Shown piece after piece: positions 1 through 4,140 of a stretch of DNA of 6,654 bases. The notes below the pieces were generated by a model. The model saw only the letters and a list, made by a program, of their open reading frames with translations. It was not told where the DNA came from and made no database searches. The position numbers and the translations under genes were made by a program. Source of the stretch: Nanosynbacter sp. (lineage in GTDB: Bacteria > Patescibacteriota > Saccharimonadia > Saccharimonadales > Saccharimonadaceae); the NCBI GenBank assembly GCA_029975625.1, contig JARKOR010000044.1, positions 1 to 6,654 of the forward strand, in the 5' to 3' direction. Every line of letters begins with the position of its first letter. The stretch's first letter is position 1.

Positions 1-596
1 CTCAGGAGCACCTCGGGTACTTTCATGCCTCTAAAGTCTTCGGGGCGCGTATATTGAGGAAACTCTAGCGTCTTACCGTCAGAGAAACTCTCGATTTCAG
101 CCGATTTTTCGCCGCCCAGCACGCCCGGCAGCAGCCGCACAATCGAGTCAATAATTGTCATCGCTGGTAGCTCGCCGCCCGTCAGAACATAGTCGCCAAC
201 GCTCAATTCAGCATCTACCAGCTCTAAAATACGCTCGTCTACGCCCTCGTAGCGCCCGCAGATGAAGATATAGCCGCAATCCGCCTCCATATACCGCTGT
301 GCGCTTGCCTGCGCCCAGCGCTTGCCTCGCGGCGTCATAAGTACTACTTTAGCCCCTGGATCGCTCTGTTTCGCCGTCTGCACGGCATTCCACAGCGGTT
401 CAATCATCAATAGCATCCCATCACCGCCGCCATACGGCGTGTCGTCAACCTGCCGGCGCGGACCAAGGCCAAATTCGCGCAAATGTACCGTCTCAAGCGA
501 CACGATACCGTCTTTTTGCGCCTTCCACATCATGGAATTTTCAAATACGCCCGTAAACATCTCTGGAAACAATGTTATAACTTGAAATCTTCTCAT
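1..596 (-). CDS. trmD: tRNA (guanine37-N1)-methyltransferase TrmD, 3' end cut by window edge
   Basis: TrmD transfers a methyl group from S-adenosylmethionine to N1 of G37, next to the anticodon, and so prevents +1 frameshifting. The first 198 codons are present and the C-terminal part lies beyond position 1. The SPOUT/trefoil-knot signature is complete in order: ITLFPEMF (7-14), TPYGGGDGM (53-61), TPRGKRWAQ (88-96), [11 protein letters not shown] (113-123), [15 protein letters not shown] (132-146), RLLPGVLG (154-161). The next stretch, SFSDG (170-174), carries Asp173 at the place of the E. coli catalytic Asp169, followed by [17 protein letters not shown] (182-198). The start at 596 matches the usual TrmD N-terminus (M-x-x-F-x-V-I-T-L-F-P). 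No Shine-Dalgarno sequence precedes it, and the predicted -10 box sits only 7 nt upstream, so the mRNA is probably leaderless. The usual partners rimM and rplS are not in view upstream; a KH gene lies about 630 bp upstream, beyond unrelated elements. Confidence 0.97.
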   Translation of the reverse strand, partial: MRRFQVITLFPEMFTGVFENSMMWKAQKDGIVSLETVHLREFGLGPRRQVDDTPYGGGDGMLLMIEPLWNAVQTAKQSDPGAKVVLMTPRGKRWAQASAQRYMEADCGYIFICGRYEGVDERILELVDAELSVGDYVLTGGELPAMTIIDSIVRLLPGVLGGEKSAEIESFSDGKTLEFPQYTRPEDFRGMKVPEVLL

Positions 597-603
597 CTGT
601 TAC

Positions 604-632
604 ATTATCGCACGTATTGACTTTTTTGTACA
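604..632 (-). promoter_or_regulatory. Predicted trmD promoter, extended -10, leaderless
   Basis: On the minus strand a TGC-GATAAT extended -10 box (hexamer 604-609) lies 17 nt from a TGTACA -35 (627-632, 4 of 6 to consensus). A start site 6 to 8 nt downstream of the -10 falls at 598-596, which is at or within 2 nt of the trmD ATG. The -35 lies inside the spacer of the divergent + strand promoter. Confidence 0.6.
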
Positions 633-645
633 GGTATGATACAAT
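617..645 (+). promoter_or_regulatory. Promoter of the 57-residue membrane protein gene
   Basis: TTGACT (617-622), a 17-nt spacer and TACAAT (640-645) form a near-consensus housekeeping promoter. Transcription should start near 651-653. The -35 occupies the spacer of the opposing trmD promoter, so the two sites cannot be filled at the same time. Confidence 0.75.
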
Positions 646-653
646 GAATATAA

Positions 654-678
654 TTTCATCTAAGTCTTTTGGATGAAA
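654..678 (+). promoter_or_regulatory. 5'-proximal hairpin in the leader of the small membrane protein gene
   Basis: TTTCATC (654-660) pairs perfectly with GATGAAA (672-678) around an 11-nt loop, beginning within about 3 nt of the predicted transcription start. Such a hairpin could shield the 5' end from decay. Further down, ACCT (694-697) can pair weakly with AGGT (703-706) inside the Shine-Dalgarno sequence, only 4 bp, so control of translation here is speculative. Confidence 0.45.
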
Positions 679-713
679 GTTAGGACGAGAATCACCTTGA
701 GGAGGTAAGTAAA

Positions 714-887
714 ATGGCTAAATATTTAGCCGCAATTACTGCCCTATTAGGCACGTTCATGTGCCTAATAGGCGTAGGTGTGGTGGTGGCCAGCCACAAC
801 TGGCTGGAATTCATCTTCGGAGTTGCAGCCCTCCTAACTGGAAGTCTCTTCGCAGGCATGGGTTTCTGGTACCTAAGAAGAACGTGA
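714..887 (+). CDS. Small two-helix membrane protein, function unknown
   Basis: This 57-residue protein is not a family I recognise. Two hydrophobic stretches, about residues 5-26 and 31-53, are separated by a short polar turn (SHNW, 27-30). The N-terminus has Lys3 and the C-terminus ends RRT, so by the positive-inside rule both ends should face the cytoplasm, as a helical hairpin. It is rich in Gly and Ala, with one Cys (17). The gene is well supported despite its size. A perfect AGGAGGT Shine-Dalgarno sequence (700-706) lies 7 nt before the ATG, a near-consensus promoter lies at 617-645, and a terminator follows at 1021-1048. It forms a single-gene unit, divergent from trmD. The size and shape would also fit a holin-like, type I toxin-like or complex-stabilising peptide, but nothing in the sequence decides between these. 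Confidence 0.8.
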   Translation: MAKYLAAITALLGTFMCLIGVGVVVASHNWLEFIFGVAALLTGSLFAGMGFWYLRRT

Positions 888-888
888 C

Positions 889-986
889 CCCACCGAAAAT
901 CGCTCGCCGAATTGGCTCGATCTGATTAAGAACTACGTTCTCTCGGGTCGTCACACACCCAATTCAGCTCGAGTCCTTTCGGTGGG
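889..986 (+). ncRNA. Long folded element in the 3' region of the small membrane protein mRNA
   Basis: A perfect 10-bp outer stem, CCCACCGAAA (889-898) with TTTCGGTGGG (977-986), encloses a nested series of helices. These are 903-906 with 970-973, GAATTGG (909-915) with CCAATTC (959-965), 916-920 with 943-947 (one G-U pair), and AGAAC (929-933) with GTTCT (937-941) around a TAC loop. It begins 2 nt after the stop codon of the 57-residue protein. It resembles no RNA family I can name (not SRP RNA, 6S RNA or tmRNA). It could be a mRNA 3' structure, a processed small RNA or a regulatory element. The CTATTTT that follows is too T-poor for a good terminator. The strand is assumed from the gene it follows. 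Confidence 0.45.
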
Positions 987-1020
987 CTATTTTCATGTCC
1001 CGATCAAAATGCCTACCACC

Positions 1021-1048
1021 AAAAAACCACCCGAAGGGGTGGTTTTTT
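1021..1048. terminator. Bidirectional rho-independent terminator
   Basis: AAAAAACCACCC (1021-1032) and GGGTGGTTTTTT (1037-1048) form a perfect 12-bp stem with a 4-nt loop. Flanking A6 and T6 tracts give a U-run in both directions. On the + strand it ends the small membrane protein transcript; on the minus strand it ends the candidate small RNA. Confidence 0.85.
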
Positions 1049-1131
1049 AGCACAAATAAGACTCTCAACGAATTATATTTTGTAATCCGTTGCTCGCATA
1101 GAGCTTTAGTTCTCGCATTTATTCAGAACTA
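1021..1131 (-). ncRNA. Candidate structured small RNA, about 90-110 nt
   Basis: Read on the minus strand, a predicted transcript starts near 1131 and carries three back-to-back hairpins, then the terminator. Hairpin A pairs 1125-1131 with 1107-1113 (TAGTTCT/AGAACTA, 7 bp, 11-nt loop). Hairpin B pairs 1101-1104 with 1092-1095 (GCTC/GAGC, 5-nt loop). Hairpin C pairs 1083-1091 with 1067-1075 (AACGGATTA/TAATTCGTT, 9 bp, 7-nt loop). Hairpin C contains a G-U pair that exists only in the minus-strand RNA; on the + strand it is an A-C mismatch. An 18-nt single-stranded stretch then leads to the terminator at 1048-1021. Promoter, folded body and terminator are all present, and hairpin A begins at the predicted transcription start. 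The only minus-strand reading frame noticed within it is a 17-codon one starting at 1118, without a Shine-Dalgarno sequence. I do not recognise the family. Confidence 0.6.
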
Positions 1132-1136
1132 CACTT

Positions 1137-1166
1137 AGTATAGCATAGTGCCATAAGCATGAACAA
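1137..1166 (-). promoter_or_regulatory. Predicted promoter of the candidate small RNA
   Basis: On the minus strand TTGTTC (1161-1166) is followed after 18 nt by an extended -10, TGC-TATACT (hexamer 1137-1142). The start site is predicted at about 1129-1131. The site lies just downstream of the terminator of the rpmF-KH operon, as expected for an independent unit. Confidence 0.6.
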
Positions 1167-1176
1167 GGGCTTTTTT

Positions 1177-1213
1177 ATTGAAAAACCTCGTCAAAGAAAC
1201 GAGGCTTTTCAAT
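1177..1213 (-). terminator. Rho-independent terminator of the rpmF-nusB-NUDIX-rnc-KH operon
   Basis: Starting 16 nt after the KH stop codon, the minus strand folds ATTGAAAA-x-CCTCGT against ACGAGG-x-TTTTCAAT: 14 bp plus one mismatch, with a 7-nt loop at 1192-1198. The GC core is 1186-1191 with 1199-1204. A TTTTT run follows the GC core on the minus strand, and a further run of six As follows 4 nt later. Confidence 0.75.
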
Positions 1214-1228
1214 GCTTACTAACAGAGG

Positions 1229-1615
1229 TTAGATATCTAAATCATCCAAGTCTTCCAGCTCTTTTCGGGCATTTTCCGCGAAACTCGAGCGGTTTTCCAC
1301 AACCTCGTCCGCACCGTTATCCACAGCGTCGTCCGAAGATGAAGAACTGGTGTGCGAGCCCGTAAAGCCATCATTATTTACGATTTTTAGATTATATCTA
1401 GCATCGTTCTTCGTGCCAAGCGCGCGAAGTAGCGTCCTTAGGCTTTGGGCCGTGCCACCACGTTTGCCAATTACCCGGCCGAGATCCTCAGGGTTTACCG
1501 TCAAAGTTAGAAGAACGCCCTTCTCGTCAATCATCCGCTCAACGACTACATCATCCGGATGCTCCACTAGTGATTTCACCACATATTCTACAAACTGCTG
1601 ATCAATTGTTGACAT
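1229..1615 (-). CDS. khpA: KhpA-like KH-domain RNA-binding protein with acidic C-terminal tail
   Basis: KhpA is a small single-KH-domain protein that binds RNA, often as a partner of KhpB/Jag, and acts as a global RNA chaperone. Residues 1-80 form the KH domain: an N-terminal helix (VEYVVKSLVEHPDDV), a strand with LLTLTVNPEDLGRVIG (35-50), the GxxG loop as Gly50-Lys-Arg-Gly53, then TAQSLRTLLRAL, matching the KhpA/YlqC pattern. Family members are normally about 75-80 residues. This one has 128, and residues 83-128 are a Ser/Asp/Glu-rich, probably disordered tail ending in a short acidic segment (KELEDLDDLDI). The start at 1615 has an AGGAGG Shine-Dalgarno sequence (1621-1626) 5 nt upstream. 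The gene is last in the operon, 72 nt after rnc, and has an extra promoter in that gap. In many bacteria khpA sits between rpsP and rimM-trmD; here trmD is nearby but separated. Confidence 0.88.
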   Translation of the reverse strand: MSTIDQQFVEYVVKSLVEHPDDVVVERMIDEKGVLLTLTVNPEDLGRVIGKRGGTAQSLRTLLRALGTKNDARYNLKIVNNDGFTGSHTSSSSSDDAVDNGADEVVENRSSFAENARKELEDLDDLDI

Positions 1616-1648
1616 ACTGCCCTCCTCGTGAAGTTATTCTGTATTTCT

Positions 1649-1657
1649 AGTATAGCA
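1649..1657 (-). promoter_or_regulatory. Internal promoter for the KH gene (extended -10 only)
   Basis: The minus strand carries TGC-TATACT (hexamer 1649-1654) within a 12-mer, TGTGCTATACTA, that is identical to the one upstream of leuS. No good -35 is visible at 16 to 18 nt (CATATC at 17). The start site would be near 1643, leaving a leader of about 28 nt with a strong Shine-Dalgarno sequence. It would allow KH expression apart from the operon. Confidence 0.5.
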
Positions 1658-1687
1658 CACAATAGAACAATGATATGTATATCCGAA

Positions 1688-2395
1688 TTAACGAGCATTG
1701 TATTTCAGGAGTGCTGCCCGTGCTGCCTCCTGCTGTGCCACTTGCTTGCTTGGACCGCTGCCCTCGCCCATGAGGTTCTCACCGACGAACACGCCAAGAG
1801 TAAATACCTTGTCATGATCAGGCCCCTCTTCGTGCAGCACTTTATAAACCGGTGTATGCCCATCCACCCGCTGAGAAACCTCCTGAAGGTGTGATTTTGG
1901 ATCGCGCCAGCTACCCTCTTTCAGGATATCATCCAATTTTACGATGATATATTTATGAATAAACGCGCTTGCCGCCTCAAAACCGTGCTCAAGGTAAATC
2001 GCCCCTGTTACAGCCTCAAACGCATTGGCCAATATCTGCAGATGCGCGCGCTCCGTGCCGTTCTTTTCACCCTTACTCATCCGAATAAGCGGCCCATAGC
2101 CAACCTGTTCGCCCGCCGCACCAATGCTCTCGGTTCTCACCAATGCCGCACGCCAACTCGTTAAAATCCCCTCCGGCTCCTTGTAGTTTTTATATAGGTA
2201 ATCCGTCGTAACAAGCTCTAGCACTGCATCGCCCAAAAACTCAAGCCGCTCATTGTGCTCGTGAGCCGACTTTTTATGTTCATTGACATAGCTTCGATGT
2301 GTCAGAGCCGTCACAAGCGTGTCAATATTTTCGAATTCTAATCCCAACACATCTCGAGCAAACTCTCGGTATGGCGTCAAATCCATTCCTGACAT
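1688..2395 (-). CDS. rnc: Ribonuclease III
   Basis: RNase III cleaves double-stranded RNA, releasing 16S and 23S rRNA precursors and processing structured mRNAs. The 235 residues are a normal family length. The RNase III domain (about 5-155) has the signature NERLEFLGDAVLE (48-60), with Glu49, Glu52 and Asp56 at catalytic or metal positions. EGILTSWRAALV follows at 75-86, then ILANAFEAVTGAIYLEHGF (121-139). Asn124 replaces the Asp seen at E. coli Asp114, while Glu127 (E. coli Glu117) is kept. The dsRNA-binding domain spans about 166-234 (DPKSHLQEVSQ ... KQVAQQEAARAALLKY). The start codon overlaps the NUDIX stop as TAATG, with AGGAG (2404-2408) 8 nt upstream, so translation is coupled. Next to nusB, it unites rRNA antitermination and rRNA processing in one operon. 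A second ATG three codons in is possible but less well placed. Confidence 0.97.
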   Translation of the reverse strand: MSGMDLTPYREFARDVLGLEFENIDTLVTALTHRSYVNEHKKSAHEHNERLEFLGDAVLELVTTDYLYKNYKEPEGILTSWRAALVRTESIGAAGEQVGYGPLIRMSKGEKNGTERAHLQILANAFEAVTGAIYLEHGFEAASAFIHKYIIVKLDDILKEGSWRDPKSHLQEVSQRVDGHTPVYKVLHEEGPDHDKVFTLGVFVGENLMGEGSGPSKQVAQQEAARAALLKYNAR

Positions 2396-2892
2396 TATAA
2401 CTTCTCCTGTCTAATTTTTTTCATTCCTAGCAAAATTAATTTGCCGATGTCTTCGTATTCAACCTTATCCAGCGCGTCTTGCACGCTGAACCACTGAATA
2501 TCCGTCATCCATTCTTCTTTCTTAATTTCATCACCGCTCGTGCGCACCCGGATGAGGTAATTTTGTTGCGAAATCAGCACAAGCTTATCCACTCGACGAT
2601 AGCGAAAATTCACCTTACCGAGCCAACAGATTGGTTCAATATTGTGCAGTCCAGCTTCCTCGCCAACCTCGCGAATTGCGGCAGCCTGCGCGGTTTCGCC
2701 CGGTTCAATGTGACCCTTTGGTATCGTCCAGCGCTCCCGTGCGTCCTGGTACAGCAAAAACTCTACCTCGCCCTTCGTATTGCGCCGAAAGACAATTCCC
2801 CCGGCGGTCGGTTCACGCACGATTTCCTGAATTGAGGGCTTTTTGCGCCCAAAATATTGCTTAAATGTCTGTAGATTTGGTGTCTTTGCCAT
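2395..2892 (-). CDS. NUDIX hydrolase
   Basis: NUDIX enzymes hydrolyse nucleoside diphosphates linked to another group. The complete Nudix box, G-x5-E-x7-R-E-V-G-E-E-A-G-L, is at residues 60-82 (GHIEPGE ... REVGEEAGL), so metal binding and catalysis should be intact. Before it, GGIVFRR (31-37), FLLYQD (45-50) and RWTIPKG (54-60) are typical of the dinucleoside-polyphosphate/MutT-like branch (Ap4A or Ap6A hydrolases), but the substrate cannot be fixed from sequence. I take the start at 2892 (165 residues), because GGAGGA (2898-2903) lies 5 nt upstream and the protein then begins MAKTPNLQTF. An in-frame ATG at 2967 would add 25 residues and overlap nusB by 107 nt, with no better site. With the chosen start, nusB overlaps by 32 nt and rnc by 1 nt, so all three are tightly coupled. 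Confidence 0.92.
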   Translation of the reverse strand: MAKTPNLQTFKQYFGRKKPSIQEIVREPTAGGIVFRRNTKGEVEFLLYQDARERWTIPKGHIEPGETAQAAAIREVGEEAGLHNIEPICWLGKVNFRYRRVDKLVLISQQNYLIRVRTSGDEIKKEEWMTDIQWFSVQDALDKVEYEDIGKLILLGMKKIRQEKL

Positions 2893-3328
2893 CGGATTCC
2901 TCCACGAGCGTCCGATATGCCGTGCCGAGCACGCCATTGACGAACTTCCCTGAATTATCCGAACCAAACGCTTTTGCCAGCTCTACCGCTTCGTTAATTA
3001 CCACTTTATACGGTACTTTATCCTCCGAAAAAAGGAGTTCATACAGTCCCAACCGCAAAACAGTGCGGTCAATACGGGATATCTGTTCTAGGGGCCATTC
3101 CGGAGCGAGCGGTCTCAGCGATTCATCTAGTTGTTCCTGATACTTCAGAACACCCGCAATCAATCGCTCAACAAAGCGCGTATCATCAACGGATGATTTA
3201 TACCTCTCGAGATTTCGTTTTAAAATCTCACCAGCATCGGCCCATTTATCCTCTAGCTGAACACGAAACTCGTATTCGTACAGAGTTTGCAGTGCCAACA
3301 TGCGACCCAAGTGACGGTTTGATGCCAT
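2861..3328 (-). CDS. nusB: Transcription antitermination factor NusB
   Basis: NusB with ribosomal protein S10 (NusE) binds boxA RNA and keeps RNA polymerase from terminating in rRNA operons. The 155-residue all-helical protein shows the family pattern: RMLALQTLYEYEF (9-21), ISRIDRTVLRLGLYELLF (83-100), then VINEAVELAKAFG (110-122) and KFVNGVLG (128-135), the best-conserved block. The C-terminus has a short charged extension (EESDGKDTKSTDI). Its last 32 nt are also the first codons of the NUDIX gene in another frame. The start at 3328 is 31 nt after the rpmF stop. The Shine-Dalgarno sequence is weak: only an AAGAAG far upstream, and a small CGAA/TTCG hairpin just before the ATG. Translation may therefore depend on ribosomes arriving from rpmF. 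Confidence 0.96.
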   Translation of the reverse strand: MASNRHLGRMLALQTLYEYEFRVQLEDKWADAGEILKRNLERYKSSVDDTRFVERLIAGVLKYQEQLDESLRPLAPEWPLEQISRIDRTVLRLGLYELLFSEDKVPYKVVINEAVELAKAFGSDNSGKFVNGVLGTAYRTLVEESDGKDTKSTDI

Positions 3329-3359
3329 AAGCGAAAAGTTCGTTTCTTCTTAAAATTAA

Positions 3360-3503
3360 TTACGCGCTTTTCCCTGTTTCGCGCTTGGTTGTTTTGACTT
3401 TAACGGGCGACGTCGCATTAACGCGGCGAGCCAGCTTCAGCTTCAAATGGCTGCGGCGTAGACCCGTCTTACGCGGGCTACTCTGCTTTTTTGGTTGTGC
3501 CAT
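3360..3503 (-). CDS. rpmF: 50S ribosomal protein L32 (bL32), short, cysteine-free form
   Basis: This 47-residue, very basic protein begins MAQPKKQSSPRKTGLRRSH, closely following the bL32 N-terminus (MAVPKKKxSxSRxxxRRSH), which threads through 23S rRNA near the peptidyl transferase region. Usual L32 has about 56-60 residues, often with a CxxC...CxxC zinc ribbon. Here there are no cysteines and the C-terminal part is reduced to a Lys/Arg/Thr tail. The start at 3503 is supported by AGGAG (3514-3518) 10 nt upstream and by a near-consensus promoter at 3549-3577. It is first in the operon, so L32 supply, antitermination and rRNA processing would be transcribed together. The small size makes the assignment rest on the N-terminal motif and the context. 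Confidence 0.85.
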   Translation of the reverse strand: MAQPKKQSSPRKTGLRRSHLKLKLARRVNATSPVKVKTTKRETGKSA

Positions 3504-3548
3504 ATCTACGTATCTCCTTTTTTCAGTTTATAATAACACTTGATAGGT

Positions 3549-3577
3549 ATTATAGCGGTTTTCGGTCTATTTCTCAA
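3549..3577 (-). promoter_or_regulatory. Main promoter of the rpmF-nusB-NUDIX-rnc-KH operon
   Basis: On the minus strand TTGAGA (3572-3577), a 17-nt spacer and a perfect TATAAT (3549-3554) give the strongest promoter in the window. The start is predicted near 3542, about 38 nt before the rpmF ATG. Confidence 0.85.
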
Positions 3578-3616
3578 GGTGTAGCGGCGATTTTAGCATA
3601 GTTTATGGCAAAACTA

Positions 3617-3645
3617 TTGACTTTTTATACTGCTTGTGGTAATAT
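3617..3645 (+). promoter_or_regulatory. Promoter of the LysM-like membrane protein gene
   Basis: TTGACT (3617-3622), a 17-nt spacer and TAATAT (3640-3645). The -35 region TATTGACTTTTT is the same as in the promoter at 617-645. It diverges from the rpmF promoter, with 39 nt between the two -35 boxes, so a shared regulator site is possible, but I see no clear operator. Confidence 0.75.
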
Positions 3646-3655
3646 ATAGGTATGA

Positions 3656-3676
3656 GGGCGATTATAGTAACCGCCC
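3656..3676 (+). promoter_or_regulatory. 5'-proximal hairpin in the leader of the LysM-like protein gene
   Basis: GGGCG (3656-3660) pairs with CGCCC (3672-3676), and TTA with TAA inside the loop extends it by 3 bp. It starts about 4 nt after the predicted transcription start and ends 2 nt before the Shine-Dalgarno sequence AAAGGA (3679-3684), so it does not block it. Its position mirrors the hairpin at 654-678. Confidence 0.45.
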
Positions 3677-3695
3677 CGAAAGGAAATAGCTTAAG

Positions 3696-4082
3696 ATGAG
3701 TAACCCTGATAGTTTATCAACGCAGCAAGAAAAAGAACCAAACTACACCATACGTAGACTTGGTGCCACCGCTGGTGTTGCACTGGTTGCCCTAGGGGTA
3801 ATTAAGGCTGGGGAATTAGGCGGAAAGGCGATTGACTGGCTCCAGGGTCATGATACTAGGTGTGTTACCGTCTCTGTTTACCCTGGCGATTCAAATATAG
3901 AAGTTTTGGAGACTGGAATCGATGCTATAGGTAAAGGCGATCCGGCTTACGGAAGGGAAACGCAAAATGCCGCTAGCAATCTTGGTACGATTTATCCAGG
4001 CGATAGAGTGGAAGTTTGTCACGTTGAGGACAATATTCTTGGCGATTTTGTTACAGCCGAAGTCACCGACAGAGTAGCCTAA
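3696..4082 (+). CDS. Membrane-anchored protein with LysM-like extracytoplasmic domain
   Basis: The 128-residue protein has a polar N-terminus (1-21), one short hydrophobic segment (about 22-37, LGATAGVALVALGVIK) preceded by Arg20-Arg21, a linker, and a soluble domain from about residue 55. By the positive-inside rule this domain lies outside the membrane. Residues 57-107 resemble a LysM fold (beta-alpha-alpha-beta): VTVSVYPGDSNIEVLETGI at the start, a helical middle with AASNLG, and TIYPGDRVEV at the end, matching the family's x-V-x-x-GD ... N ... i-x-PG-x-x-L-x-V pattern. LysM domains bind glycan in peptidoglycan or chitin. The match is by eye and degenerate. Cys56 and Cys108 bracket the domain and could form a disulfide. 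AAAGGA (3679-3684) lies 11 nt before the ATG. The gene is a single unit with its own promoter and terminator, convergent with leuS. Confidence 0.85.
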   Translation: MSNPDSLSTQQEKEPNYTIRRLGATAGVALVALGVIKAGELGGKAIDWLQGHDTRCVTVSVYPGDSNIEVLETGIDAIGKGDPAYGRETQNAASNLGTIYPGDRVEVCHVEDNILGDFVTAEVTDRVA

Positions 4083-4108
4083 ATAACCTAAAGCAGATGG
4101 AATCCCAG

Positions 4109-4140
4109 ATCAGCTGCTGCTTACGTAGTGGCTGATTTTC
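4109..4140 (+). terminator. Terminator of the LysM-like protein gene, reaching the leuS stop codon
   Basis: ATCAGCTGCTGC (4109-4120) folds with GTAGTGGCTGAT (4125-4136) around TTAC. The stem is 12 bp if three G-U pairs are counted, followed by TTT. Those G-U pairs become A-C mismatches on the other strand, so the structure serves + strand transcription. It starts 26 nt after the stop codon, and its tail overlaps the leuS stop at 4139-4141. No separate leuS terminator is visible. Confidence 0.65.

Noticed and set aside
322..585. 87-codon + strand open frame inside trmD
   Set aside because: It lies opposite well-conserved TrmD motifs, has no Shine-Dalgarno sequence or promoter, and shows no domain.
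1065..1118. 17-codon minus-strand ORF inside the candidate small RNA
   Set aside because: No Shine-Dalgarno sequence, and it crosses all three hairpins; base pairing explains the sequence better.
1159..1365. 68-codon + strand open frame over the operon terminator and KH tail
   Set aside because: It reads through the terminator hairpin and the antisense of the KH gene, with no Shine-Dalgarno sequence.
2479..2835. 118-codon + strand open frame opposite the NUDIX gene
   Set aside because: It is the antisense shadow of the Nudix box region, with no initiation signals.
2893..2967. Longer NUDIX protein starting at ATG 2967
   Set aside because: It would overlap nusB by 107 nt and add a sequence with no family resemblance, while ATG 2892 has GGAGGA at 5 nt.
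3747..3800. Tat signal (Arg-Arg before a hydrophobic stretch) in the LysM-like protein
   Set aside because: The residues after RR (LGATAG) do not match the twin-arginine consensus and no cleavage site follows; a plain membrane anchor is simpler.
4082..4139. leuS terminator on the minus strand
   Set aside because: The hairpin here has A-C mismatches on that strand and no T-run follows, so I assign it only to + strand transcription.
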